In this document: piece by piece, positions 1 through 13,900 of the stretch
Layout: every line of letters begins with the position of its first letter
How positions within the stretch are numbered: the first letter of the stretch is position 1
NCBI GenBank assembly: GCA_013339895.1
Contig: JABACO010000005.1
Span: 13,388,805 to 13,452,804 of the forward strand
Direction of reading: 5' to 3'
Origin: Ephydatia muelleri
Taxonomy: Eukaryota; Porifera; Demospongiae; Spongillida; Spongillidae
Length of the DNA stretch: 64,000 nt
Made by a program: the position numbers and the translations under genes
Notes under the pieces: model-generated
Databases searched by the model: none
Seen by the model: only the letters and a program-made list of their open reading frames with translations
What the model was told of the DNA's origin: nothing

Positions 1-1006
1 CATATAAAGGTGCCCCTTGTGGCATCTGGGAAAAGGTGCTATCATGCCTTAAAGACTGGCTTGATTGTCCAGGTTGCACTGAAGTGGTGAGGATCGTGCA
101 TGACTTGTGCCTCTAGGAAGACCACAGCTCCAGGTAAAATGGCACACTATTGTGAGTGTCAATATCATGGGACCACAATATGGTTGAAAGCATGTCTTGG
201 TGGCTGTTGATCACTTACAAGATGGTACAAGCACTGGGTGTTCACAATAGAAGGCAATGGTTTTTAAAAATTATATCATTCAGGAATGAAACTATTATAT
301 TTTTACAAAAGCAAGGCAAATACTATTAATTCAGCTATATTTAGATTGTTGTAACCAGTTAAGTGATTATATAATAAACCAACATATTCAAAGCCCTCTA
401 GTATCAAAGTTATTCAAGATTAAGGCTGGAGCTGATTAATTTTAATAATTATGCATATATACCGCAAGATATGAATATGCAGTGGGACAGGTTTACCAGG
501 CTCAATAGAAAGTGGAAATTTAACATCATTATTCATTTAAAATTTATTCAGGTTGAATACTTATCTGAAACTACATTTCTAATAACTCCACTAATAACCA
601 GCAATTGATTTGGTATTAAATTTATGTGATAGTGAGTTATTTACAAGTCTCAAAGTCCATTAAAAGCATTGTGGTTTTTAGTGTTTTCAAGTTGTTTTGA
701 ATATTTATTAAAAACACAAATCAATTTTTTTATCAAGCTTTAATTATATGTAGTTTAAAATTTTAAAATTCTCCCCAATTAATTAAAAGTTGTCGTACAT
801 TATTATATTCCATTTGTTAATTAGAAAGTATGTAATTTTATCTTTAAAGGTAATCAGATTTTAATAACACAATTCACATTTGCCTAAGTTCCTCATTGTA
901 TATCCATAAATTCAGTTAGATTAACAAACCTATTAAGAAACTATATTCATTTAAAACTGTTACTTCATATGCAAACACCTGGTATATGTACACACATGCA
1001 CACATG

Positions 1007-1045
<39 letters not shown>

Positions 1046-1389
1046 TCCCAGTTACTGGATCTTGTGTATATGACGTTAAAAAAGCACTAAACAAGAAGCC
1101 ACAACAATTCTGGAAACACGTTGATGACGTGTTTTATCACTTTCCTTATTCCCACTTCCCCACCCCCACCTCCCTGAACAGTTGGCCATTTCAGTCTGCC
1201 TCCCATCAACAACACTTCAGAAATGGCTGAGCCATTTTTTCCAAATCAATCACCGGCTCGCCACACAAGGGCTCAGGAAGAAGAAGCGCTCCATAGAGAT
1301 CACACATAATAATTACATGTGTGTACATTAGATCATTCCACTCGCTCCCATCCTCCCTCACTTCCCCACATTCACTGTACACCTCTTAC
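1..1389. other. AT-rich non-coding stretch with a CA repeat
   Basis: No gene is supported here. The sequence is AT-rich, carries a CA dinucleotide repeat at about 1009-1042 and lies downstream of the last SRCR module on the minus strand. The terminal exon and stop codon of the SRCR gene should be here or beyond the window edge, because the last visible SRCR exon ends at a good splice donor, but I could not pick them out. Confidence 0.5.
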
Positions 1390-1942
1390 CTTGGCACACC
1401 ACTCCTGCATCTTCATCATGATCACAGTCATTGATGCCCCATCCATTGAAGGGACATTGGTCCAGGGATGACTCTGAGCCTGTGCAGGTCACATTATCCA
1501 TCCAGATGGTTCCATTGCCTTGGCCAAACTCTGCATTGGTGGAAGCTCTGACTGTTCCATTGTATCCTAACTGTCTGCACACCACCTACACAGATCAGTG
1601 TTTGAACTGTACCACCAACCAAAGCTATTTTTTTATTCATTATACTTTTAAGCTCACTCCCATGTCTCTCTTCCCCTTCTCTCTCATTCCTTCCTTCTCA
1701 TTTCCCCTCTCTCCCTTGTCTACCTGTGTCCTCTTTCTTTCCATTTTCCAATCTCTCCCTCTTTCCTTCCTCCCACTCAGCCCCTCCCTTCCTCCTTCCC
1801 CCCTTACTTACAGTGGCATCATTGATGTCCCATAATTCATCGCACACTGTACCCCACACTCCATCATATTGCACTTCCACACGACCACTGTTAGGGGTGG
1901 AGCCTCCCACCAGACGGAGAGGAACAACTGGCTGCACAGAGT
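1390..1942 (-). CDS. SRCR module 1 (exons 1812-1942 and 1390-1585)
   Basis: First half reads [14 protein letters not shown] to DINDATV, second half [10 protein letters not shown] to DAGVVCQ. It has D at the variable position after VQY (VQYDGVWG) where the other modules have Y or F, and NDCDHDED before the last Cys. Two NxT sequons (NGT, NVT) lie close together in the second half. Donor after the second exon is GTAAGA. Confidence 0.85.
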
Positions 1943-4900
1943 CTATAGAGAATAGGGGGGAGGGATGGCAAGGAGAAGAAGCAGGGATACTTACACATAC
2001 AGTGCATGAAAGAGAGACGAGGGAGAATTAGGCAACTGTTGGCAAGAAGGATATACCGGTATACATGTACAGTGCATGTACATGTAAATTCAACGCTAAA
2101 TTGTTCATCAATACATGTACTGTACACTGCAACAACAAGAGGAGCAGGTATGCAGCATGCAAGCATCGTGCACACCTCTCAGACCTTGTAGGGGACATGA
2201 GTTCTGCTTGGAATACATTTTAGTAAACATGGAGGGCCTTCCTGCACACACCACAATGATCCAACATTGGGGCTACACTATACACACGCATGCATATACA
2301 TGAAAAATGTACACACCCAACACAGATAAACATTGTTCAATTGCAATATATGCACACATATACAACCATGAAAGCACACACCTCCCTACCTTGGCACACC
2401 ACTCCTGCATCTTCAGCATGTCCACAGCTGTTAACTAACCATCCGCTAAATCGACATTGATCCAGGGATGGCTCAGAGCCAACACAGGCCACATTATCCA
2501 TCCAGATGAGATCCGTGCCTTGGCCAAACTCTGCATTGGTGGAAGCTCTGACTATTCCATTGTATCCCAGCTGTCTGCACACCACCTGGGTCCATGCACA
2601 GAAGAGTATGCGCATGTCTTGTACTGTACCACCCAACCAAATCTATGCTATTCCTTTCCTTGCATAGTACATCCATTTTGAACTTTGCTTTTTATTCTTT
2701 CAACTGCTCCCCTACTTCTACTTCCCCCTCTCTCAACAATCCCCAACTCTTTTTCTCTCTCACACACTCTCCCACCTTCCTTCTCCTTTATCTCCCTTCC
2801 CTACTTCCCACTCCCACTTCCTTACAGTGGCATCATTGATGTCCCATGAATTATCACACACTGTACCCCACCATCCATAGTACTGCACTTCCACACGACC
2901 ACTGCTAGGGGTGGAGCCTCCCACCAGACGTACAGGAACAACTGGCTGCCCAGAGTCTGAATCAAAGAGGAGCAGGGAGAAGAAACGGGTATTTACATGC
3001 ATGTACAGTACATGTAAAGAAAAGCTACTCAATGCTACTACATAGCTATTATCAGAAATCGACACGTGTTGCTGTTACACTGTACATACGTTTGAGATCC
3101 CTACTGGCTCAGAGTAAGTGACTACAGTGGCCAGGAGAAGCAAGAGGAGCAGGTTTGTATGTGCACACATGACACATGCATCGTGCCCCCCTCTATTTAG
3201 TCTACTAAATGAACCTCCCTGCTCACAGACGTTGGCACACTCTGATGATTCCACCACCTCCTTCCCTCTCCATGACTATCACACATCATGAATATACACA
3301 CCCATAAGGAAATCCTCTCAACCTCTAGTTCTGCTAGTTATGTGATACCCGAATGTCACACTCATCCAATTAACATCATTACATCTCCATTTCTTGTGAT
3401 TGGCCCTCTATTTAGACCAGGAGTTTGGGTGTCTATCTGTGCTTGGCAAGCCTTCAATTCTTTGGGCAATATACACCTTCTGCAAGAGATTAGGGGCTAT
3501 TTCAATTAGTCTGTCCTTTTTGGGTACTCGTTCTGTTTCTACTTAAGGCAATTCCAACTGTGCCTGTAGAGATTCTACCTCCGCAGATGTCTCTGTAAAT
3601 CCATTGGAACCTTAGTGATGTATTAATTACATTTGTCTGCGGCTTGAACAGTACCACTTCTGAAGTATCAGTATCCAAACCACTTCTCCTTTCTGCAATT
3701 GCTTGAAGGATTTGCTTTGTGGGTGCTGATCAAAAAGTTTAGGGGGAACTTTTGGTATATCAGCAGATCCTTCACCACCTGGAGTGTCTGTCATTTTCAA
3801 CTCATTATCAGTTCAGCTTGACTGTACCCATTCTTTCAGTGGTGCATTTTGGTATGCTAGAAGCCCCAAGATCTTTAGACATACCTAGCTCCAAACACAA
3901 TGTCTTGCTCCCTCCCTACTGTCACATTTTGTTAGGCCTAACCTGACCAAAATGTCTCCCCATGAGAAGATACTAACACTATGGCAAACAAAGGCATCTG
4001 TCTCTTCTTGGAGCACTGATGAGGTCTGATAGATCTTGATATTTGTCAATGACAAGCAATGGAAGGTCTTCTCCTGGAACCTGGAACATTGAATGAGTAA
4101 ATTTCATCAAACTAAGACGAAACCTCTAAATTCAAATTTTCAACTCATCCAAACTGTTTTGAAGTGAGCAGGGGTCCTAATGGTTTGTGGTCCATCTGAA
4201 TATGGAATTGCCAATGCTTTTTGTCCATTTGGGCATCGTGTTATTCTTACTGATAATGCACAAGGCAACTGGTCTATATGCTTCTGTTGCAATACTGTTC
4301 CTAGACACTGGTTTCATGTGCCACATGGTACAGGCCAATAGTTGTGGGGAACATAACTTCATCTGGATTGTCTTACAGACTCTTGCTGTACTGAACCCCA
4401 TATCCACTGATCCTTTAAACTCAACAACTCTCTTTACAACTCAGTTTCATCTGCAAGGTGGGGTGAGAATGTACTGAGTTGGTTCCCTCATTCCCAGAAA
4501 TATGTGTGTTTCTAGAGCATTAGTTCGAGCTGTCATGTCCAGTATCACTGGATCTGAAGCATTAACATTCTCATATATTATTTGTCTTAGGAACGTTTTT
4601 CCAAAGTCACACTTCTCCTTGTTCAGAGTCACTCCTGCTGATTGTAATTCTGTTCAAGACTGGCATGCATCAATTTCTTGCTCAGCCTGGTTTTGCCGTG
4701 GACCAAGGCATCATCTATAAGGCAGACTACACCATCAAGTCCTCACAAGATCTCTAACATGCGACACTGAAAATGTTTCGGTGCAGAGGGTTATGTTAAA
4801 AGGCATGTGATTAAATGATATATGCCAAAAGGTGTGACAGATGTTGTCAAAAAAGTAAACTCTCTGCAAAGAGGAATTTCCCAGACTCCTGAATTTGCAT

Positions 4901-7900
4901 CAAGTTTGAAAAACAACTTTGTTTCATTCAGGTGGGCCTGAGTTTGTTCCACAGATGATATTCCCTCACGACTCATTCAACTTTGTTAGTATACTTGTAT
5001 GGTAACTTTTATGCAGTTTGTACCATCCATATATATATGGGACAGTTTCCGCGAAAATTGCCCCACGGTTAAAATGTTATAAAAATGCATCGCGTTTGAA
5101 TCGCTATAACTTTCCAACGGACAACGCTATCGACTTCCTATTTTCAACACTTCATATTGAAATGGTGTAGTATGAAGTGTTGAAACTAGGAAGTCGATAG
5201 CATTATCCGTTGGGAAGTTATAGCGATCAGACGCGATGCATTTTTATAACATTTTAACCGTCACGGTGGGGCAATTTTCGCGGAAACTGTCCCATATAAT
5301 TATAATTATAATATATATGCCCTTGAAATGTTGTGCAAAAGATCCATTGAAATTATGGAGCTGTCTGCAATGTTTTTTGATCACACATTTACCCCCTCCC
5401 CTTCCCTGCTTCTGCCCAGACAAAAGGGTCTTGGTCGCCACATTAACCGTGTTCAATGAGAAGCCAGCACAGCTGCCAATATGTAGTGGTGGGCAATTAC
5501 CAAGGTCACTGGCCTTCTGGTACACTTAATCAGCAATACACTCAAAAGGTAGTCCTGCTAGTCATGTGATCCTGCATATGTCACACTCTCATCAATTCAC
5601 ACATACATACATACATACATACATACATACACATACATACATACTACATACATACATACATACATACATACATACATACATACATACATACATACATACA
5701 TACATACATACATACATACATACATACATACATACATACATGCATGCATGCATGCATGCATGCATGCATGCATGCATGCATGCATGCATGCATGCTGCAT
5801 CATGCATACATACATACTACATACATACATACATACATACATACATACATACATCCTACATACATACATACATACATACAACATACATACATACATACAT
5901 ACATACATACATACATACATACATACATACATACATAACCTACATACATACATACATACATACATACATACATACATACATACATACATACATACCTCAT
6001 ACATACATACACATACATACATACTACATACACATACATACATACATACAACATACATACATCATACATACATACATACATACATACATACATACATACA
6101 CACATACACACATACACACATACACACATACATACATACACACATACATACATACACACATACACACATACACACATACACCATACACACATACACACAT
6201 ACACACATGCACACTACACACTACACACACATACACACATACACACATACACACATACACTACACACATACACACATACACACACACACGTACATACACA
6301 CACACGTACATACACACACACCTACACACACACGTACATACACACCACGTACATCCACACACGTACATACACACACCTACATACACACACACGTACATAC
6401 ACACACGTACATACACACCATAATACACACACTACATACACACACGTACATACACACACGTACATACACACACGTACATACCACACACGTACATACACAC
6501 ACACGTACATACACACACACGTACATACACACACACGTACATACACACACACGTACATACACACACACGTACATACACACACACGTACATACACACACAC
6601 GTACATACACACACACGTACATACACACACACGTACATACACACACACGTACATACACACATACGTACATACACACATACGTACATACACACATACGTAC
6701 ATACACACATACGTACATACATACATACGTACACACACCTCCCTACCTCCGCACACCACTCCTGCATCTTCACCATGCCAACAGTTGTTGACACCCCATC
6801 CATTGAAGGGACATTGGTCCAGAGATGACTCTGAGCCAACACAGGTCACATTATTCATCCAGATGCGTCCTGTGCCTAGGCCAAACACTGCGTTGATGAA
6901 AGGTCTGGCTGTTCCATTGTATCCCAGCTGTCTGCACACCACCTGGGTCCATGCACAGAAGAGTATACACATGTGTTGTACTGTACCATCCAACCAAATC
7001 TATGCTATTCCTTTTATTGTACAGCACATCCATCTTGATACTCAGATTATATTCTTCTAGGCTAGCTCCCTCCCCCATCTCTAGCGGAATTAGAAAGGGG
7101 GATCCCTCTCTCCCTCCCCCCCCTTCCTTTCTCTCTCCCTACTCTCCCTCTCTTCCACACTTCCATCCCTTTCTCTCTTACTTTGGCATCATTGATGTCC
7201 CAGGAGTCATCGCACACTGTACCCCACACTCCATAGTACTGCACTTCCACACGACCACTGCTAGGGGTGGAGCCTCCCACCAGACGTAGAGGAACAACTG
7301 GCTGCACAGAGTCTGAATAGAGAGGAGGGAGGAGGGGAGGGATGGCAAAGAGAAGGAAAGGGATGTCTTCGTGTACAGTAATACCACTCAATGCTAGATT
7401 GCTCATAATGGCAACAATAGCTTTGCAACAGGGCCAGAGGGTGTGGCCAATAATGAACAAAAAAATGCCCACGATTTGGGAGGAGGTAGGGCTATGTTAC
7501 ACACACCCTCCCATGCACTATGTACACAGTACATACATGTAGGACAGCTCTTGGTAAGACTGGCTCAGAGTGAGTGACTAAAGTGGCCAGGAGAACAGCA
7601 AGAGGAGCAGGTTTGTATGTGCACACATGACACATGCATCGTGCACACCTCTCAGACCTTGTAGGAGACATGAGTTCTGCTTGGAATACATTTAATACAC
7701 ATGGAGGGCCTTCCTGCACACAACTGTCCCACCCCGATGTTTCCACCACCTCCTTCCCGCTCCATGGCTATCGCAGCACATAATGAATACATGTACTGCA
7801 TGAACATCATACTTTATCCCATCCTCCCTTCCTCTCATGCACATTCATTGTACACATCCGTACCTTGGCACACCACTCCTGCATCTTCACCATGCCAACA

Positions 7901-10900
7901 GTAGCTGACGCCCCATCCATTGAAGGGACATTGGTCCAGGGATGACTCTGAGCCTGTGCAGGTTACACCATCCATCCAGATGGGTCCCGTGCCTTCGCCA
8001 AACTCTGCGTTGATGAAAGGTATAGCTGTTCCATTGTATCCCAGCTGTCTGCACACCACCTGGGTCCATGCACAGAAGAGTATGCACATGTGTTGTACTG
8101 TACCACCCAACCAAAGCTATGCTATTCCTTTAATTGTACACAGTATATCAACTTCATACTTTGCTTTTTATTCTTCTCCTCTCTTTCATTCCTTCAGTAT
8201 CTCAACTTTTCCTCTCTCTATTTCTCTCTCATCTGTCTCATGCCCTCTCTCCCTTTCTCTCTCCCTACCCTCCCTCCCCCCTCACTTACAGTGGCATCAT
8301 TGATGTCCCAGTAGTAACCACACACTGTACCCCACACTCCATAGTACTGCACTTCCACACGACCACTGCTAGGGGTGGAGCCTCCCACCAGACGTAGAGG
8401 AGCAACTGGCTCCACAAAGTCTGAATAGAGGGATGGCAGTGAGAAGAAACAGCGATAATGACATGTACTAGTACTGCCTATGTAGGAATTGCAGTGTCAT
8501 AATACGATTAACAGCCAATTAGACTTTAGCCAGCGTATTTGAATAGAGCGGGCAAATACCTACAACGTAGTGAAACCAGAGATTATATATTATCTCTGGT
8601 GAAACTTCCAACACTTAGAAAGCTAAGACGACAGAGACAACGCCCACTCATTCCAAAAACATTCATTTGGTTCCGAGATAAGATTCGGTCGGATAAGAAG
8701 GGTTTATTTGCTTATCGCGATTGAAGCCTAATGCTAGCGTTTATGGAAAGGCACTATAACAGACAAGTTCCTTACTGTCAAATTTATTTGGCATTCTAAA
8801 CATTGAACACAAATTTCAATCTATTAATTAGCGCGGCTTGATTAATTAGCAAAGCACATCTTATTGAATTAGCGATAAAGGGAAGATGTTATTATTAATC
8901 ACTGCATTGCCAAAAGCCGTAACCGCGAGCTAGATCTGCACGCCCACCTGCTGATTCGTCCAAACGTGAAGGTTGTATACACGCACACACTCCTGTCTGC
9001 TCAAATTGAAAGATTGAAAATTAGGCCCTCCGCCCAGAAATTTGGTTTGCTGGCCCATAGCAACGAACCGGACAACCAAATCCCTGTGGAATGCGCTAGC
9101 ACATGGAGTTAAGCCATACTATGCTGATAACACCTCTGACCTATATATATATATAATCACGTGGCCCGGCTTACCGTGTGGGCCTGAAGACAGGTGACAT
9201 ATTTCAGCACGTCACAAGTTCTGTAACACATCGATAGGCTAGAACACTGTATGGTACTTAGATACTTGTACTTGTTTTACTAAAGGCGCGTGTCGCCGTA
9301 TTTTCTGAAGAGGTGTTCAAGCAATTTAAAAGTAGCCATTGCTATTCCAGCAACTTACGCCGAGGCGAATGGAAGGGTCATATAAAAAAAGGTAAAATTG
9401 TTGTTCTTTTTATATAATGTACCATGGTTTTGACTCTCACGATTTGGTCGTGAGACGCACGATTTCTCATGATCTCACGACTAATTTCTCACAATGGCGG
9501 TCGGATCCGGGATGATATCTGAAACTGAATTATTCGTGTACAATAATCAGCTAATACATTCTAAATTTATCTGGCGACTGCTATTCAGCGTTAGTCTCGT
9601 ACCCAGACCCACCTTTTCGCAGCTGCGGATGGATTACATCACCGCTACGCTTCTGGTACTGGCTGTGGAAGTAAGTACACTGGAGCACAAGCTGAAGAAA
9701 GAAAAGCAATGCAGACTAAGAGGCTGTCAGTGCCATTCGCGCTCGGAAGCGTACGTAAGGCTAAGCGTCCTGGGGCAGCAGTGAATCGCATCAAGTTTAA
9801 ACTTGAATGGAAGAAAGAGTTCCACGGATCACTAGCGCGAGTGATCCTTACAATCCGCTAGCATGTGTTCCCATCTACATTAGTATGAATGGACGACATC
9901 TATACATTTGCCTCTAGCAATATATGTGACAAAGTTGTTAAATGCAGCCATATGGGAAAACCGATATTGTAAAACACAGCCGACACCGGCATTGATATTG
10001 CAAAAATGAAACTGAACTAATCTAAATTGGACTTTACATATACTGGTACCTCATCACAATTATCAATGCAGTGCATTGAATCTGAAGTTAAAATGGCAGT
10101 ACTTGTTGCTTTGCTCCAAAATACCTTTGCGGGACCGTTTATCGCCTGCTATCAGGACCCTATTTCCAGATTCTAAAGTGGCCTCTATGTATCATTCTGC
10201 CAGTACCAAAGTAACCTGTATAGTTTAATAATACTGTAGCTACACTTAATTTCTTTATTAGTGAAGCAGATGTAGAGTCATTCTTTTTCCTCGGCCATTA
10301 ATGGTACTAATGAGTGTGATGAACCCTATCTCACTGTTTGAAGTTATGATAACAATGTCAATAAAGTTGTGACACATTTTTTAGATATGTGTACAACTAA
10401 TAGTGCTACAGCAGAAGCAATATTCAGTGTCATGGATCACATATTGGTCTCATTATTGGATGAAGATAATCCTTGGCTTAGGTGTACATCATTCGGAGTT
10501 GACAACACTTCTGTTAATGTAGGCTCCGTAAAAACCTGAATTAAGGTTAGAACCTTCTGTTCATATTAGTGGTTGCAACTGTCATATTCCGGCTTCATCG
10601 TGCAGGTCAAAAAGCAAGGTGAAATGTTTGTTGATGGCACGAACTTTGACATTGAAGAGTTTGTAATAGATCTTTATTATTGATTTGACAGTCCTCTTTT
10701 TGTACATTCTCATTAGGTACAAGTCACTTGTTTTACACATCACAACAAGATGGATTAGTTTAGAAATTGCAATTGATAAGACTTTGAAACAATTACCTGG
10801 CTTAATATCATTTGATGTCAAATGATTGTGCACAAACCCAATTTAAGCAACACACAACAGCTCTAGAAAATCCTTAGACAGAAGTTTACCTACTATTTTA

Positions 10901-13900
10901 CCAAGCTACCTTGCCAGCTTTCACACATGCACATGCAAATAAATTCCTTCAGCGTGAGGAACCCATGTTTCACCTACTAATGGCTTATCTTCTCCATTTG
11001 TATAAAAGTCTGTTGGATAAATTTGTCAAACTTACTGAAATTTTTGCAAACTTGGGTAACCTCAGTTCCATTGACTAATACCAACAGATGTAATCAAGTG
11101 GTGGACAAAGAAGTAGTCATTGAATTTACTACAAGACAAACCATTATGAAACTTTTTAATGTAAGCAGGCATAGTTTGTCCAAATTTTACAAGTCGTTAG
11201 ACCACTTTTCACATCAGCAATGGATTATCTAATTATGTGGTGTCCCTTGGATAAAGAAATTCTTGGCAGTTTGGATTGACTCTGAAAGAATGACATTTAA
11301 TTCAGTGGAATCATCTGTCGGCTGCTTCCAAGTATTCAGGTGACATTGACCATGACAAGCTCAATGAACAGTTTCTTCAATACCAATTTTTAACTACAAA
11401 TGATCTCCTGAATCCTTTAAAGAGGCATGCCATTATACTGATGATGATCCTGTAGAATTGATGCTCTTTGGAGCTACTTGCGCTCAGCTAATAAACCAGG
11501 AACCAAAGTACCACAATTCGACCTTTGTTTCAAGTTTCAGAAGCAATTGTGACCATACCACACTCCAACGCAAGTGAAGAAACGGTATTTTCATACATTT
11601 CCAAATGCACCAGTAGACATCTTGATGGTCTATTGTCTCAATTATGGTATTAAAGACCGACAACAATGACCATCTTGAATGGAAACTTACAATAGAATTG
11701 CTTGAAAAAGCCCAAGTGGCTACAAGGCAGTAAAACAGTATGAAGCAGCTGAATTGGAATTGCTGTGCATCTGTTATTGCATGTGCATCGTTAAAATTTG
11801 GACTGGAGTGTGTAGTCAGGATGGGTATTATTGACAAGTTGAGAGGTCTGCTAGAGCTGAGCTGTCGACTGCCTGCATGACATGGCCCATGCATACACCA
11901 AACGAAAGCACTTGTATAATGTGCACAGGGCACAAGACACCTATATGGATTGCTGTTGCTGGTTGAAGATGTACGAATACATATCCAAAAGTGAGAACTA
12001 AGTTGTTTTTCTCTTTTGTGGTGGGGAGTGGCAGCTACAATTTGTGGGGCAATACTTATACACAGCAGATGCCGTGCTTTATCAGTCACTGATGTGTGTG
12101 CTAAGCCAAGTCGTGTAAACTTAGCATGAATGGACTCAGCCCTTTTCACCTAGGAGGCCAAACCAACGTGGGTTGAATTGGCCCATGGAATGGCATGATC
12201 TCCCAGTACATGCATGTTGATGGGGACTGTTGCCTCAGGAAAGGATTCATGCACGGAAGAACTTTATGAACTGTTAATGGACTGTTCTGTATAGAAGTCG
12301 ATTCTACAGTCAATCTTAAGTTCACATGAACTCGTAATGTATGAGTTTGTGTGCTCATCAATGAAATACAGGTTATTATAATATAGAGATGTTGCATTTT
12401 GCGAACATATAGAGAATGCATTGACGAGCATTTCTGTACGGTGTTCTGCCTTTGTAGATTGATTGGGCAATTTGTTCAGTGCAGTTTGACCAAGTGAAAT
12501 GCATAATGCCTGATTGACAGAGTGAAGGAAGATGCATGATCACGATGCTTGTAACGTTACAGTTGCAGTACCTTTAGAGCTAAATGCACAAGTAACCCAA
12601 AGAAGCTATCTCAGCTCACCACCACCAGAGCAGGAACAGAAAATGAAGAAAACAAGAACCAATCTCTTCCTTTTCAGATCGTTACTCACTTCAAAATTTG
12701 TTGTTCTGTAGGAATTGTGGATCTGTTTAACCTCATCATTCATATTCTCCTCCACCCCAGCCAGAGAAACCTCCTGGAGATCCTTTAAGCAACTGTAAGT
12801 TATTGATTTTGGAACTACATTCTCGGCAGAAGGAGAGAAGGAGGATGGAGATAGCAATCCGTGGGACTAAGGGAAGTCCTGTCGTTGGTTAAATAGCGGC
12901 CCGGGGGAAGGGGTTTCCGCAACGATCGACCCACATAAGGCTTTTTGTAGCCGAATACTTCGGGGATGAAGGCAGATGGACAATTGTACATGTTTTTGGT
13001 GGGCCTCCGAATGCAGTATGATTTTTTTTTTGACTTTGTTTTTTGTGTTGGTCACCTCAGTTCTCCTTGCATTACTTAATTTGTCTGAGCCATCCTAGAG
13101 CAGCGCAACTGGAGGACCAAACTGTGGTTTGATGCTGCGTACCCGCCTCATCTCCATCAACACAGCCTTGCAACAGGCCAGCTTATGACATGGCACTTTA
13201 AGGGGTGTTGAGACAGAATGTTTGAATACACTACCCACTTCAACTCATTCCATTTTGGCTTGCCAATTATGGGTAGGGGTCATGTGAGAAGTCTGGAGGA
13301 GGGGCAGTATTTAAACAATGCACAATGAGCTTGCTTGGTTGACGACATCACCGACTGTATGCTTTCTGACATGGCCTTTGCATTGACATTGAATATTCGT
13401 ACATGCATAGATTACAATGGATGGTACTTGCTAATGGAACACACTGTCAATGTCAATTTCACATCATGACGTTAAAAATATGTCGACAACACTAGCTGGT
13501 ATTGTTTTAAAAAATAAAAGTGAGTGAAACAGGATATTAATTTTTTAGTTTAAAACTAAATTGGTGCAGATGTAGGAATTGTATGCACCTTACTTTTTAC
13601 TTGATAAGCGCACAAAAATCCTACATTACACCAATTTTATTTCATTTTCATAATTATCATATAAATAAAATTAATGCTACTCAATACATCATTGCTCATA
13701 TCAGCTATCAATACATGTACTGCATAAATGCACATGTAAGACACCTCTCCTGGTAAGACTGGCTTGTTGCCAAGGACCATGGCTATCACACATAATGAAT
13801 ACATGTACTGCATGTACATCACATTATTCCCCTCTTTCCATCCTCCCTCTCTCTCTCACATAACTCACTGTATACAGACACACACGCACACACATCCACA

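Noticed and set aside
5566..6993. Long His/Tyr/Ile/Thr and Met/Tyr/Val/Cys repeat proteins
   Set aside because: Translations of a CATA/CACA microsatellite; open in many frames at once.
11484..12149. 221-codon minus-strand frame
   Set aside because: Antisense to the decayed hAT transposase; no domain, no splice support.
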